A stretch of DNA of 64,000 bases from Agitococcus lubricus (GTDB lineage Bacteria > Pseudomonadota > Gammaproteobacteria > Pseudomonadales > Moraxellaceae): the NCBI RefSeq assembly GCF_003051055.1, contig NZ_QAON01000001.1, positions 248,001-312,000 of the forward strand, read 5' to 3'. Below the pieces are notes generated by a model, which had not been told where the DNA came from, did not search any database, and saw only the letters and a program-made list of their open reading frames with translations. Shown here one piece after another: positions 44,950-54,114 of this stretch. The position numbers and the translations under genes were made by a program. The first letter of the stretch is position 1. The number at the start of each line of letters is the position of its first letter.

Positions 44950-45126
44950 AATAAAACATTGCGATTCACACTTAACGGACTTGCGCTAGTTTGTCACAAG
45001 TTTGGGTTAACGGAAATTTGTTTTACGTCAACTCAAGTCAAAAAGGAAGTTGAGTATTGTTGTTCATGGAATGAATTGTGCCATGCAAAAGTTCGATGTT
45101 TGTTTATAACTATGTACGGGGTCTTT

Positions 45127-45897
45127 ATGAAACTCTCTTCTTTAGCCAAAGCCATTTTAACCAGTTCTTTATTTGCGGTTGCCGCCCATGCCACTGCGGC
45201 TGAGCCAGTCACCTTAACAGGCAGTGCTGCATTCACCTCTGATTATTTGTTCCGTGGTGTTTCTCAAACCTCTAATGGCGGTGCTGTACAAGCAGGTATG
45301 ACTTTTGCTCACGAGAGTGGTGCTTACTTCTCTCTATGGGGTTCTAGCATTACTGCTTTCTCGAACACCTCTTTTCAATCCACTGGTTTAGAGTTAGATA
45401 CCTTATTAGGTTATAGCGGCAAAGTTGGCGAAGTCGGTTATGACGTGGGTGTGATGCGTTATAACTATCCAGGCTTAAATGCAAACAACAATTTCACTAT
45501 CGACAGTAATGGCGATATTGTTGACGCTGACTTCAATGAAATTTATGCCTCTGTCAGCACGATGGGTGCAAAAGTCGGTTTTAACTACAGCCCAGACTAC
45601 TTTAACGAAAGCGATAAGTTCCTCTACTTGTATGCCAGCTACGGTACAACTATTGGTGCAGTGTCTTTATCTGGCAGCTTAGGCATGAACAAATTTGACA
45701 GTGCAGAGATGATGTATCAGGCATTAGGTACTACAGGCAGTGATGACAGCTACATGGACTATAAACTTGCAGCTTCCACCAGTGTTTTAGGTGCAACGGT
45801 TGAAGGTGCATACATTGGCTCTGATATTGACGAAGAAGAATGTGCCGCAGGTTTATGTGAAGGCCGCTTTGTGGTCACCGTCTCCAAAGGCTTCTAA
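45127..45897 (+). CDS. TorF family putative outer-membrane porin
   Basis: A 256-residue outer-membrane beta-barrel candidate of the TorF/Gcw_chp family. The signal peptide MKLSSLAKAILTSSLFAVAAHATA is cleaved before AEPVTL. The mature part opens with the family mark LTGSAAFTSDYLFRGVSQTSNGGAVQAG (in part) and ends with a strand terminating in aromatic Phe (VVTVSKGF), as expected for BAM-inserted barrels. ATG 45127 is the start that gives the signal peptide; an upstream in-frame extension starting near the sigma-54 site is unlikely. It precedes glnK and amtB, a typical gammaproteobacterial trio, suggesting a role in nitrogen-compound entry. Confidence 0.88.
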   Translation: MKLSSLAKAILTSSLFAVAAHATAAEPVTLTGSAAFTSDYLFRGVSQTSNGGAVQAGMTFAHESGAYFSLWGSSITAFSNTSFQSTGLELDTLLGYSGKVGEVGYDVGVMRYNYPGLNANNNFTIDSNGDIVDADFNEIYASVSTMGAKVGFNYSPDYFNESDKFLYLYASYGTTIGAVSLSGSLGMNKFDSAEMMYQALGTTGSDDSYMDYKLAASTSVLGATVEGAYIGSDIDEEECAAGLCEGRFVVTVSKGF

Positions 45898-46326
<429 letters not shown>

Positions 46327-46506
46327 GCACATGGCTTACGCCACTGATGACCGTTGTTTTTATAACACTGGCTTTAAGAGTGAGACCCCTCTCTAAGTTG
46401 TCCCCTCTATAACGCCGCACAACGTCACGCTCCGTGTTACGCGTAAGTCTTGTATAAAAAAACTTGCCCCCTTTTTCCTTTAGACCCAATCACGTGGAGA
46501 ACCATA

Positions 46507-48012
46507 GTGAAAAAGTTCTTGCTTGCCCTAAGTTTGAGTGGTGCACTACTAAGTACCGCTCCACTGTATGCAGAGGAAGCTGCGGCACCCGCATCAGCAC
46601 CTGCTGTTACCGCCATGGCTGACGCGGCACCAACTGCGGCACCTGCACCTGAAGCGGCCGCACCTGCCGAAGCCGCCCCCGCCGAAGCTGCTGCACCTGC
46701 GCCTACCGCAAATAAAGCAGACGATGGCTTCTTAATGATTTGCTCTGCTTTTGTCATTTTAATGTCGATTCCAGGTTTAGCCCTGTTTTATGGTGGTTTG
46801 GTACGTAAAAAGAATATGCTATCGGTACTGATGCAAGTCTTTACTGTGTTTTCTTTGATTACTGTTTTATGGATGATTTACGGTTATAGCGTCGCCTTCA
46901 CCGAAGGGAATGCCTTCTTTGGCTCGTTATCCAAAGTCTTCTTAAGTGGTGTCACTCTTGACTCACTCGCGGCCACATGGAGCAAAGCAACGCCCATCCA
47001 TGAAATGATTTATATTGTTTTCCAAGGGGCTTTTGCTGCTATTACCTGCTGTTTGATTGTGGGTGCTTTTGCTGAACGCGCAAAATTTGCAGGTATCTTA
47101 GCCTTTATGGTGTTGTGGTTTACCTTCTCTTATTTACCTATCGCGCACATGGTATGGTACTGGGCAGGCCCAGATGCGTACACCGATGCTGCTGCTGCCG
47201 AAGCCGCCACCGCTACTGCTGGCTGGTTGTTCCAAAAAGGTGCTTTAGACTTTGCTGGCGGTACCGTTGTTCATATTAACTCTGCGGTTGCAGGTTTAGT
47301 GGGTGCGTATGTGATTGGCAAGCGTATCGGTTATGGTAAAGAAGCCATGTTACCTCACAACATGGTCATGACGATGATTGGTTCTGCCTTATTGTGGTTT
47401 GGCTGGTTCGGTTTTAACGCGGGTTCTGCTTTAGAAGCCAATGGTATTGCAGGTTTAGCCTTCTTAAATACTTGGGTTGCAACCGCCGCAGCGGCCTTCT
47501 CTTGGATGGCAACTGAGTGGTTATTCAAAAGCAAGCCCTCTATGCTAGGTGCTGCTTCAGGTGCAGTTGCTGGCTTAGTCGCCATTACCCCAGCTTGTGG
47601 TTTTGTTGGCCCAACAGGTGCGTTAGTCATCGGTTTACTCGCAGGTATCATCTGCTTGTGGGGTGTACATGGCCTCAAGAAATTACTCGGTGCCGATGAT
47701 GCCTTAGACGTATTCGGCGTACACGGTGTTGGTGGTATCTTAGGTGCTTTATTAACAGGTGTGTTCGCTGACCCTGCCTTAGGCGGTACAAGCTGGTGGG
47801 ATTACGTTGCTAATGCAGCAGGCACTTACGACATGTTAGGACAAGTGAAAGTACAAGCCATTGCGGTTGTGACTACCATTGTCTGGTCGGGTGTGGTTGC
47901 CTTCATCGCTTACAAAGTCGTTGATATCACTATCGGCTTACGTGTCGGCGAGGAAGAAGAGCGTATCGGTTTAGATGTCACCTCTCACGGTGAGCGTGCT
48001 TACAACGACTAA
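46507..48012 (+). CDS. amtB: ammonium transporter AmtB
   Basis: A 501-residue ammonium channel. A signal peptide (KKFLLALSLSGALLSTAPLYA) is followed by an unusually long Ala/Pro/Glu-rich segment (about residues 22-70) before the first of 11 membrane helices. The pore histidines are in FAGGTVVHINSAVAGLVGA and DVFGVHGVGGILGALLTG, and GLALFYGGLVRKKN is the first-helix signature. GTG 46507 is chosen because GGAG lies about 8 bases upstream and it begins the signal peptide. The C-terminal cytoplasmic tail (GLRVGEEEERIGLDVTSHGE) is the GlnK contact region. A strong terminator follows. Confidence 0.95.
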   Translation: MKKFLLALSLSGALLSTAPLYAEEAAAPASAPAVTAMADAAPTAAPAPEAAAPAEAAPAEAAAPAPTANKADDGFLMICSAFVILMSIPGLALFYGGLVRKKNMLSVLMQVFTVFSLITVLWMIYGYSVAFTEGNAFFGSLSKVFLSGVTLDSLAATWSKATPIHEMIYIVFQGAFAAITCCLIVGAFAERAKFAGILAFMVLWFTFSYLPIAHMVWYWAGPDAYTDAAAAEAATATAGWLFQKGALDFAGGTVVHINSAVAGLVGAYVIGKRIGYGKEAMLPHNMVMTMIGSALLWFGWFGFNAGSALEANGIAGLAFLNTWVATAAAAFSWMATEWLFKSKPSMLGAASGAVAGLVAITPACGFVGPTGALVIGLLAGIICLWGVHGLKKLLGADDALDVFGVHGVGGILGALLTGVFADPALGGTSWWDYVANAAGTYDMLGQVKVQAIAVVTTIVWSGVVAFIAYKVVDITIGLRVGEEEERIGLDVTSHGERAYND

Positions 48013-48030
48013 AGCATCGTGTGAGTACAC

Positions 48031-48059
48031 AAAACGGAGGCAAATGCCTCCGTTTTTTT
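48031..48059 (+). terminator. rho-independent terminator after amtB
   Basis: Perfect 12-bp stem AAAACGGAGGCA/TGCCTCCGTTTT with a 2-base loop, ending in a T-run. Eighteen bases past the amtB stop. Confidence 0.93.
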
Positions 48060-48160
48060 ATGACTTTTTGCACGCATTTGTATTCTGATGATTGACAGCC
48101 TGTAAGAAATAGATTGTCATCATTCGCCATATCGTTCATGCAAAAAGATAAGGAATCGCC

Positions 48161-48619
48161 GTGAATCTTAAACCTGCGTACTTGCTCGTCATATTCAGTC
48201 TTAGCTTCCCCTTCATGGCGCAGGCTGAGATTTATAAATGGGTAGATGCCCAAGGCAATGTACATTTTGGTGACAAAAAGCCCAATAGCAGCCAAAGTGA
48301 AACGCTCTCTTTACCCGCGTCTAAATCTAGCCCTACCCCGTCTGCCTCAGAAAACCCCAACCAACAACAACGGCAAAAAAAATTGCTTCAAACCTTGCAA
48401 GAAGAACGGGAGCTACGCGAGAAGGAAACTAAGGTATCCTTAGAAAAACAGAATAAACTCAAACAAGACTGTGCGTATTGGAAAGATTATTTACGTAATA
48501 TCTCAAGTGGCAGGATTTACACCTTAGATAATAAAGGTGAACGTGTCTATGCGAATGACCAAGAGCATGAGACCCAAATTAAACAAGTACAACAACAAAT
48601 TGACCAATACTGTCGCTAA
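48161..48619 (+). CDS. DUF4124 domain-containing periplasmic protein
   Basis: A 152-residue exported protein. The signal peptide ends at AQA before EIYKWVDAQGNVHFGDKKP, the DUF4124 signature. The remainder is a helical, Gln/Lys/Glu-rich coiled-coil region. The start is a GTG preceded by AAGGAA. DUF4124 proteins are small envelope proteins without known function. The next gene starts directly after its stop codon, so they are probably co-transcribed. Confidence 0.85.
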   Translation: MNLKPAYLLVIFSLSFPFMAQAEIYKWVDAQGNVHFGDKKPNSSQSETLSLPASKSSPTPSASENPNQQQRQKKLLQTLQEERELREKETKVSLEKQNKLKQDCAYWKDYLRNISSGRIYTLDNKGERVYANDQEHETQIKQVQQQIDQYCR

Positions 48620-49210
48620 ATGATGGCTAAGTCCATATTTTTGCCCTCGCTTCAAGACCATGAGTCTGCGTGGATAACACAAAAACTCCAATCTCTACCG
48701 TTAAAATCCGTAGATAAAGGTCAACGCCTCTACACCGAAGGGCAATACTTTGACACGGTTTATATTACCTTATCGGGTTTATATCGCAGTTATTATATTT
48801 TTGAAAACCAAGAAGTTAACTTGCGTTTTTTGGCAGGACATAGTTTGTTATGTCCTTTGTCATCACTTGGCAGTTTATTATATGGTGGCGATAAGCAAAA
48901 ATCGGTTGAATCTATTGAGTGTGTCAGTGCTGGCCAAGTCTTCTGTTTATCGGTAAAAGACTTCATCCCTCATCCTAAACAAAACGATTATGCCACTCAC
49001 CTCAAGGTGTTTAATACCATTGTGTTTGAGCATTACCTCTCTTTAGAACGCCGTTTACGCATGATTCAGCTCAAACGCGCCAAACAACGCTATGATTACT
49101 TTTGCCAAGTCATGCCTGTCGATATTGTGCACGGGATGCCGAGCTTTCATATTGCCTCTTATTTAGGTATCACCCCCGAAGCACTGTCACGCATTAAATC
49201 TAAAAATTGA
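48620..49210 (+). CDS. Crp/Fnr-family transcriptional regulator
   Basis: A 196-residue regulator with an N-terminal cyclic-nucleotide-binding fold (VDKGQRLYTEGQYFDTVYITLSGLYRSYYIF, in part) and a short C-terminal helix-turn-helix ending soon after the recognition helix (FHIASYLGITPEALSRIKSKN). The N-terminal iron-sulfur cysteines of FNR are absent, and no clear cAMP pocket can be read, so the effector is unknown. The recognition helix carries E-x-x-S-R, as in FNR. Its stop codon lies inside a perfect FNR box preceding the next gene cluster, making it the prime candidate for that site. Confidence 0.87.
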   Translation: MMAKSIFLPSLQDHESAWITQKLQSLPLKSVDKGQRLYTEGQYFDTVYITLSGLYRSYYIFENQEVNLRFLAGHSLLCPLSSLGSLLYGGDKQKSVESIECVSAGQVFCLSVKDFIPHPKQNDYATHLKVFNTIVFEHYLSLERRLRMIQLKRAKQRYDYFCQVMPVDIVHGMPSFHIASYLGITPEALSRIKSKN

Positions 49211-49220
49211 TTTTTATCAA
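49207..49220. promoter_or_regulatory. FNR-type box with class II spacing
   Basis: TTGAT-TTTT-ATCAA, an exact match to the FNR consensus TTGAT-N4-ATCAA. It overlaps the stop codon of the Crp/Fnr gene. A -10-like TATACC (49241-49246) lies about 30 bases from its centre, placing the box near -41.5, the activating position. Target would be the MAPEG cluster at 49279. Confidence 0.7.
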
Positions 49221-49278
49221 TGTCCGCCCGTGATTAAGGTTATACCGTATAAACCAGCCTTATTAAGGAGTCATAATC

Positions 49279-49698
49279 ATGAGCACTGCACTTTACGTCC
49301 CCATGCTGAGTTTGATGTTGTTAACAATGATTGTTTGGTTGTGGATGTATATTAAACGGATTAGCTATATACAAACCAACAAAATTGACCCACAGTCCGC
49401 TGCAAGTCGAGTTGGTTTATTAAAAGTGCTACCTGATGAGGTGCAAGCCCCTGCCAATAATTTGAATAATTTATTAGAGCTACCGATTATCTTTTATGCG
49501 CTCTGTTTACTAAACAGCCAACAACCCCATGTGGGTCATACCTTATTGTATTTGGCATGGACGTATGTGGGATTAAGAGCGCTACACAGTGTCATCCATT
49601 GTACTTACAACAAAGTCATGCACCGTTTTAGTGTCTATTTTCTGTCCAGCGTTGTCTTATGGGCGATGTTGGTTTTAACCCTCGTTAGCGTGATGTAA
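49279..49698 (+). CDS. MAPEG family membrane protein
   Basis: A 139-residue integral membrane protein with four helices of the MAPEG superfamily (microsomal glutathione S-transferase-like). Family segments are PAANNLNNLLELPIIFYALCL and YVGLRALHSVIHCTYNKVMHRFSVYFLSS (in part), with the Arg/His/Asn pattern of the glutathione site. Ribosome site TAAGGAG. First gene after the FNR box; the following small gene starts at its stop codon. Glutathione-linked detoxification is a family-level inference. Confidence 0.85.
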   Translation: MSTALYVPMLSLMLLTMIVWLWMYIKRISYIQTNKIDPQSAASRVGLLKVLPDEVQAPANNLNNLLELPIIFYALCLLNSQQPHVGHTLLYLAWTYVGLRALHSVIHCTYNKVMHRFSVYFLSSVVLWAMLVLTLVSVM

Positions 49699-49712
49699 TG
49701 GAGTCAAAAACG

Positions 49713-49994
49713 ATGGATTATGTTTTAATTATTCACGAAGTCGCCTCCTATTGCCTATGGAAAGACATCTTTGATAAGGCCGCTAAGTTACGCAAAGATG
49801 CGGGAGAAATACGCTATCAACTACTACGTTATGAGACCGACGCCAATCAAATTGTCCATTTTTCTCAATGGTCTTCTTTAGAAAAAGCACGTCAATTTTT
49901 TGAGTCCCCTGCATTAATTGAGATTCGTCAACAAGCGGGTGTCAAAGCGCCAAACTTTCTGTATTTACACCAAATAGAACAAGAGGTGTTGTAG
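49713..49994 (+). CDS. antibiotic-biosynthesis-monooxygenase-like (dimeric alpha/beta barrel) protein
   Basis: A 93-residue small protein with the ferredoxin-like dimeric barrel pattern: DYVLIIHEVASYCLWKDIFDKAAKLR, QLLRYETDANQIVHFSQWSSLEKARQFFESPAL (in part), ending in FLYLHQIEQEVL. Members act as monooxygenases or small-molecule binders. ATG 49713 follows TGGAG; ATG 49698, which overlaps the MAPEG stop by one base, is an alternative. Probably co-transcribed with the MAPEG gene. Confidence 0.65.
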   Translation: MDYVLIIHEVASYCLWKDIFDKAAKLRKDAGEIRYQLLRYETDANQIVHFSQWSSLEKARQFFESPALIEIRQQAGVKAPNFLYLHQIEQEVL

Positions 49995-50046
49995 TCAATA
50001 CGATATCCCTATCCTAAACAAACGATGCTCACTGAGAGGTGTAGGC

Positions 50047-50418
50047 ATGAAGCTATTTGAAAGCATCACTCTTTTACTGATTGGACTCATACATTTTCTG
50101 CCGCTGTTGGGGGTCATGGGCGTTAAACAACTAAAGACCTTGTATGGCGTAGACTTAACCGATAGCAGTGTGATTTTATTGATGCGCCATCGCGCGGTGC
50201 TCTTTGGCATCGTGGGGGGATTGATAATGTATAGTGTGTTTTTTCCTACGTTGCTCGCTGTTGCGTATATTGTAGGAGCTATCAGCATGGCGAGCTTTGT
50301 CGTGCTCGCTTTACCGATAAAAAATCACACGCCAGCACTCAAAAAAGTCTTTTATATCGATATGATTGGCCTCATCATGCTATTAGTCTCGTGCTTAGGT
50401 GCAACCTTTTTCAGCTAA
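50047..50418 (+). CDS. small four-helix membrane protein, unknown function
   Basis: A 123-residue protein with four hydrophobic segments (LLLIGLIHFLPLLGVMG, AVLFGIVGGLIMYSVFF, LLAVAYIVGAISMASFVVLALP, IDMIGLIMLLVSCLGATFF). A short polar loop contains LMRHRAVLFG. I do not recognise the family. Same strand as, and 52 bases after, the monooxygenase-like gene; likely the last gene of the FNR-box cluster. Confidence 0.65.
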   Translation: MKLFESITLLLIGLIHFLPLLGVMGVKQLKTLYGVDLTDSSVILLMRHRAVLFGIVGGLIMYSVFFPTLLAVAYIVGAISMASFVVLALPIKNHTPALKKVFYIDMIGLIMLLVSCLGATFFS

Positions 50419-50455
50419 TATGTCGTAAAAATACGCATGGCAAAAAGAGTTCATT

Positions 50456-50487
50456 AGAGGTTCAATAACACCAGTAATTGAACCTCT
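50456..50487. terminator. hairpin in convergent gap, probable bidirectional terminator
   Basis: Perfect 11-bp stem AGAGGTTCAAT/ATTGAACCTCT with a 10-base loop, between the small membrane protein gene and the opposing MBL-fold gene. A T-run is present only on the leftward side and at a distance. Confidence 0.5.
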
Positions 50488-50506
50488 CGCATCCGCTATT
50501 TCGATG

Positions 50507-51403
50507 TTATGAACGATGAAACCATTGTTTACCACGCATCGGCATCACAATCGGTTCTACCCCTGCTTCTTTAATTTCTTCTATAAACCCTGCTAAATCT
50601 ACGCCAGGAATATAATCGGGGTCTTGTTCGTAGGGGGTAAACATAGTGTCCCAATGGCAAGGCACAATCCATTTGGGTTGTAATAGTGTCACCACGTCTT
50701 TGACATAATTCGGTCTGTACTTACGCCCGATAGCACATAAACACACCACATCCGCACGGACATTTTTTAACTCTTCGGGGATGAAGTCCGCAGAATCAAT
50801 ATGGACGATTTTTAAGCTACCCGTATCGACCAACCAATTCAGCACCAACCCGTGTTTTAAGTCGAGCATTTTCGGTGGCCAGACAGGCGGCGATAAAATA
50901 TCCCCTGGAATGGGAATGCGCCCCATAATGGCTTTGCCATGAATCGAAGGTAAACCACGCACTGTCCATGCACCACAGACAATATCTTCACGGCCTTTAG
51001 TTTCAACTAATTGAGACTCTGGTAAACCCGCAGCACGTCCTACCATACACGTCGCCCGCGAACCAATTAAACGCGCGCCTGTTTGTTTACACAAATCTGG
51101 TGCATCTAAAATATGGTCATAATGGGCATGGCCAATTAACACCTCATCCGCAACAGGAATATATTTTTTTAATAACGCGGTATTGGTATGTAAGGGTCTT
51201 AATAACTCTGTCAGACCGATACGACTCAGATAGGGGTCTAACACAATAGTACGTTGTTGATTTTTAATAATAAAGCCTGCTGTACCCAAATAGGTTAACT
51301 CTATGCCCTCTTCGGTTTGTGTTAATGGCGCGCTGTATAAATGGGGCTCTGGTTTTAATTTGAGTACCCGACGTACAACCTGACCTATCATGCTAAAAAT
51401 CAT
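50507..51403 (-). CDS. MBL-fold metallo-hydrolase
   Basis: A 298-residue zinc hydrolase of the metallo-beta-lactamase fold. Metal motif GHAHYDHI provides His/His/Asp/His ligands; further ligands fit HIDSADF and VPCHWDTMF. The N-terminal ~25 residues are basic and hydrophobic (MIFSMIGQVVRRVLKLK), perhaps a membrane-associating helix. The layout resembles UlaG/NAPE-PLD-like hydrolases that cleave lactone or phosphodiester bonds; substrate unknown. Divergent from the dehydrogenase gene that follows. Confidence 0.85.
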   Translation of the reverse strand: MIFSMIGQVVRRVLKLKPEPHLYSAPLTQTEEGIELTYLGTAGFIIKNQQRTIVLDPYLSRIGLTELLRPLHTNTALLKKYIPVADEVLIGHAHYDHILDAPDLCKQTGARLIGSRATCMVGRAAGLPESQLVETKGREDIVCGAWTVRGLPSIHGKAIMGRIPIPGDILSPPVWPPKMLDLKHGLVLNWLVDTGSLKIVHIDSADFIPEELKNVRADVVCLCAIGRKYRPNYVKDVVTLLQPKWIVPCHWDTMFTPYEQDPDYIPGVDLAGFIEEIKEAGVEPIVMPMRGKQWFHRS

Positions 51404-51553
51404 ACGGCATCCCTCTCATCATTCTGCTTATCTTGACACCACGCCGCAGGAAGGTAAAGCCTCCAAATAGCCTCTGTGTCGTTAAACACTAACGCATTGA
51501 GATGGCAAATTAAAGACAGTACACTGTCATTTTTTATGGGGCATAGTAAAGAC

Positions 51554-52435
51554 ATGGCACCTCGTATTGGATTTGTTGGTATCGGCTTGATGGGCAGTCG
51601 TATGAGCCAACGCTTACTGCAAGCGGGTTATGAATTAATTATTTGGAATCGCTCGCCCGATAAATGTCAGACACTCGTTACACAAGGCGCTACCTTAGCC
51701 CCTACGTTGGCGTATGTCGCTGAGCACAGTGATATCATTTTCTTATGTTTAGCCGATACACATGCCGTTGAATCTGTCGTATTTGACGAGCAAGGGTTGG
51801 CAAATGCCCTCAGCAGTGGCCAACTGATTGTGGATTTTTCCAGTATTACACCCGATGCCACTCGCTTATTTGCTCAACGTTTAGCGGCTCAAAACATTCA
51901 TTGGCTTGATTGCCCTGTGTCGGGTGGCGTGATGGGTGCAGAAAAAGGCACTCTCATTTTAATGGCAGGTGGCGAAGCGGCACAAATTGAACGCTTCAAG
52001 CCGATTGCTCAACATTTAGGACAAAAATTAACCCACATGGGGGATGCGGGGACAGGGCAAATTACCAAAATTTGTAATCAAATGATTGTCGCCAGTAATG
52101 CTGTTTTAATTGCTGAAACGGTAGCTTTAGCCGCGAAAGCAGGCGTTGATGCTCGTCAACTCGCCCCTGCCCTTGCAGGTGGTTTTGCCGATTCATTACC
52201 CTTACAAATTTTAGCACCACGCATGGCAACGGATAGCTTTGAACCTGTGCAATGGAAAGTGCAAACCTTATTAAAAGATTTAGATAACGCTGTCGCCTTA
52301 GCCAAAGAAAATACCAGTAGTACGCCTATTTCTGCTTTAGCGTCACAACTGTTAAGACTTCATGCTGCAACAGGTGCAAGTTTGGAAGATTTGAGTTCGG
52401 TGGTGAAATTGTTTAAAAATGCTGACTTAAAGTAG
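51554..52435 (+). CDS. NAD(P)-dependent beta-hydroxyacid dehydrogenase (HIBADH family)
   Basis: A 293-residue oxidoreductase of the 3-hydroxyisobutyrate dehydrogenase / tartronate-semialdehyde reductase family. Features: GFVGIGLMGSRMSQRL nucleotide motif, the signature DCPVSGGVMGAEKGTLILMAGG (in part), and catalytic Lys in the GQITKICNQMIVASN helix. ATG 51554 is chosen from family alignment; ATG 51536 and GTG 51476 are possible. The hydroxypyruvate isomerase gene about 2 kb downstream would supply tartronate semialdehyde, so a glyoxylate/glycerate route is an attractive inference. Confidence 0.88.
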   Translation: MAPRIGFVGIGLMGSRMSQRLLQAGYELIIWNRSPDKCQTLVTQGATLAPTLAYVAEHSDIIFLCLADTHAVESVVFDEQGLANALSSGQLIVDFSSITPDATRLFAQRLAAQNIHWLDCPVSGGVMGAEKGTLILMAGGEAAQIERFKPIAQHLGQKLTHMGDAGTGQITKICNQMIVASNAVLIAETVALAAKAGVDARQLAPALAGGFADSLPLQILAPRMATDSFEPVQWKVQTLLKDLDNAVALAKENTSSTPISALASQLLRLHAATGASLEDLSSVVKLFKNADLK

Positions 52436-52488
52436 GAATTTTTGAGTAGCTGAAATATAATAGCTAATATAATTTATAAGAGGTTTTT

Positions 52489-52716
52489 ATGTCGCAAATT
52501 ACCTTATATTTGGATTACGAAGCTGAGCAATTATTACGCCAATCAGCACAAGCGGCAGGTTTATCTAACAGCAAATGGATTGCGGAGTTAATTAAAAAAC
52601 ACGCTCGTCAAGAATGGCCGACCGAACTTAAAAACCTAGCTGGGGCTTTTGCGGATTTCCCTTTGCGAGACGATAGCTTGCAACAGGCACAAGATACACC
52701 CAGAGTAGGCTTTTAA
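52489..52716 (+). CDS. vapB: VapB-type antitoxin (ribbon-helix-helix)
   Basis: A 75-residue protein. The N-terminal strand and helices (QITLYLDYEAEQLLRQSAQAAGLSNSKWIAELIKK, in part) form a CopG/RHH-type DNA-binding domain. The C-terminal part (LKNLAGAFADFPLRDD) would wrap the toxin. The stop overlaps the vapC start by one base (TAATG), normal for toxin-antitoxin operons. Autorepression of the pair is expected from the family. Confidence 0.87.
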   Translation: MSQITLYLDYEAEQLLRQSAQAAGLSNSKWIAELIKKHARQEWPTELKNLAGAFADFPLRDDSLQQAQDTPRVGF

Positions 52717-53117
52717 TGTTAGTTTTAGATACCAATACTATTAGCTATTATTTTAGAAATGAGCCTTGTGTCGTCCAACAATTACAAGCAACGCCTTTGC
52801 AACAAATTGCTGTGCCCGCTATTGTTGTTTATGAACTTAAATATGGGATTTTGCGTTTACCAGACGAGGCCGCCTTGCCACGACTCAAAGCCTTAAGCAA
52901 GTTTTTACAATTTTTATCTATTATTGATGTTAATGAAAAAGTCGCGGACTTAGCCGCTCAGATTCGTGTCGATTTAGAAAAAACAGGTTTAGCAATAGGT
53001 GCACATGATGTATTAATTGCCGCCTCTGCTTTATCGGTAAATGGCCAATTAGTGACACGTAATGTACGTGAGTTTGAAAGAGTGCAAGGCCTGCAAGTTG
53101 TAAACTGGTTTAAATAA
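52716..53117 (+). CDS. vapC: VapC-type PIN-domain ribonuclease toxin
   Basis: A 133-residue PIN nuclease. The acidic active-site residues are in place: Asp5 (VLDTNTISYYF), Glu40 (VVYELKYG) and Asp98 (GAHDVLIAASAL), plus the TRNVREF segment near the end. It is the FitB/MvpT-like form that typically cleaves tRNA or rRNA. The toxin appears intact. It is closed by a strong terminator shared with the convergent TerC gene. Confidence 0.92.
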   Translation: MLVLDTNTISYYFRNEPCVVQQLQATPLQQIAVPAIVVYELKYGILRLPDEAALPRLKALSKFLQFLSIIDVNEKVADLAAQIRVDLEKTGLAIGAHDVLIAASALSVNGQLVTRNVREFERVQGLQVVNWFK

Positions 53118-53144
53118 AAAAGGCTTGGTTGCCCAAGCCTTTTT
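53117..53144. terminator. bidirectional terminator vapC / terC
   Basis: Stem AAAAAGGCTTGG/CCAAGCCTTTTT with a 4-base loop; A- and T-runs on both sides serve both directions. Confidence 0.9.
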
Positions 53145-53157
53145 CTATCGTTATGTC

Positions 53158-54114
53158 TTACGCTTGAGCGTCTTTTTTTGCTTTGCGTAAACTTAACCAC
53201 ATGGTGATGCTGAGGATAGTAATAATCACTGCTAAAGAAATTAACGCAGGAATCTTAAACACATCGAGCAACAACATCTTAGTACCAATAAACACTAAGA
53301 CAATCGCTAAACCATAATTTAACAAGCTAAATTTATCGGCAATACCCGCCAACATAAAATACATCGCACGTAAGCCTAAAATCGCATAAATGTTAGAGGT
53401 CAGCACAATAAAGGGGTCACTGGTAATCGCAAAAATAGCAGGAATACTATCCACCGCAAAAATTACGTCACTTAATTCGACAAAAATTAGCACTAAAAAC
53501 AAAGGCGTAGCGACTCGTTTACCGTTTTCCCACGTAAAAAACTTTTCACCGTCGTAGTCTTTAGATAAGGGAATGTGACGCTTTAACCAATTCAACAGTT
53601 TGTTATCTTCTAAGGAGCTATCTTCGTCTGCCCCTTGCCACATTTTAATACCCATCAATACTAAAAATGCGCCAAAGACATACATCAACCAGTGGAACTC
53701 GGTCAATAACCAACCACCGACAAAAATCATCACCGCACGTAAAATAATCGCACCTAAAATGCCATACAACAACACACGACGTTGCAAATGAATGGGCAGG
53801 GCAAAATAGCTAAAAATCATTAAGAAAACAAAGACATTATCAACAGCTAAAGACTTTTCAACCAAATAGCCTGTAAAGTATTCAGCGGCTTTTTCGGTAG
53901 CGACTGCACTGCCCAAAGTGTTGCTTGTTTCCCACCACAATAAACCACCAAACGCTAAAGCCAAACTAAACCACACTAATGACCATTTAAGGGCGCTGTT
54001 AAAAGAGACGGTTTGTTGGCTATTTTTATTTAAGCCATAAAAATCAATGGCAAGTGCCGCAAACACACTGACTGCAAAGGCTGTCCACAGTAGCGGACTG
54101 GCTAGCGTTTCCAT
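53158..54114 (-). CDS. TerC/Alx family integral membrane protein
   Basis: A 318-residue polytopic membrane protein of the TerC family (Alx branch). The conserved charged segments are FFTGYLVEKSLAVDNVFVF (EKSLAVDN), LRAVMIFVGGWLL, VFGAFLVLMGIKMW and VELSDVIFAVDSIPAIFAIT. Alx-type proteins are linked to manganese export and to metal-protein maturation in the membrane. ATG 54114 is used; a TTG two codons upstream is unlikely. The upstream region was inspected for a yybP-ykoY manganese riboswitch and none was recognised. Confidence 0.92.
   Translation of the reverse strand: METLASPLLWTAFAVSVFAALAIDFYGLNKNSQQTVSFNSALKWSLVWFSLALAFGGLLWWETSNTLGSAVATEKAAEYFTGYLVEKSLAVDNVFVFLMIFSYFALPIHLQRRVLLYGILGAIILRAVMIFVGGWLLTEFHWLMYVFGAFLVLMGIKMWQGADEDSSLEDNKLLNWLKRHIPLSKDYDGEKFFTWENGKRVATPLFLVLIFVELSDVIFAVDSIPAIFAITSDPFIVLTSNIYAILGLRAMYFMLAGIADKFSLLNYGLAIVLVFIGTKMLLLDVFKIPALISLAVIITILSITMWLSLRKAKKDAQA

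Noticed and set aside
44938-45126. 63-codon extension of torF
   Set aside because: It would bury the signal peptide and start inside the sigma-54 promoter.
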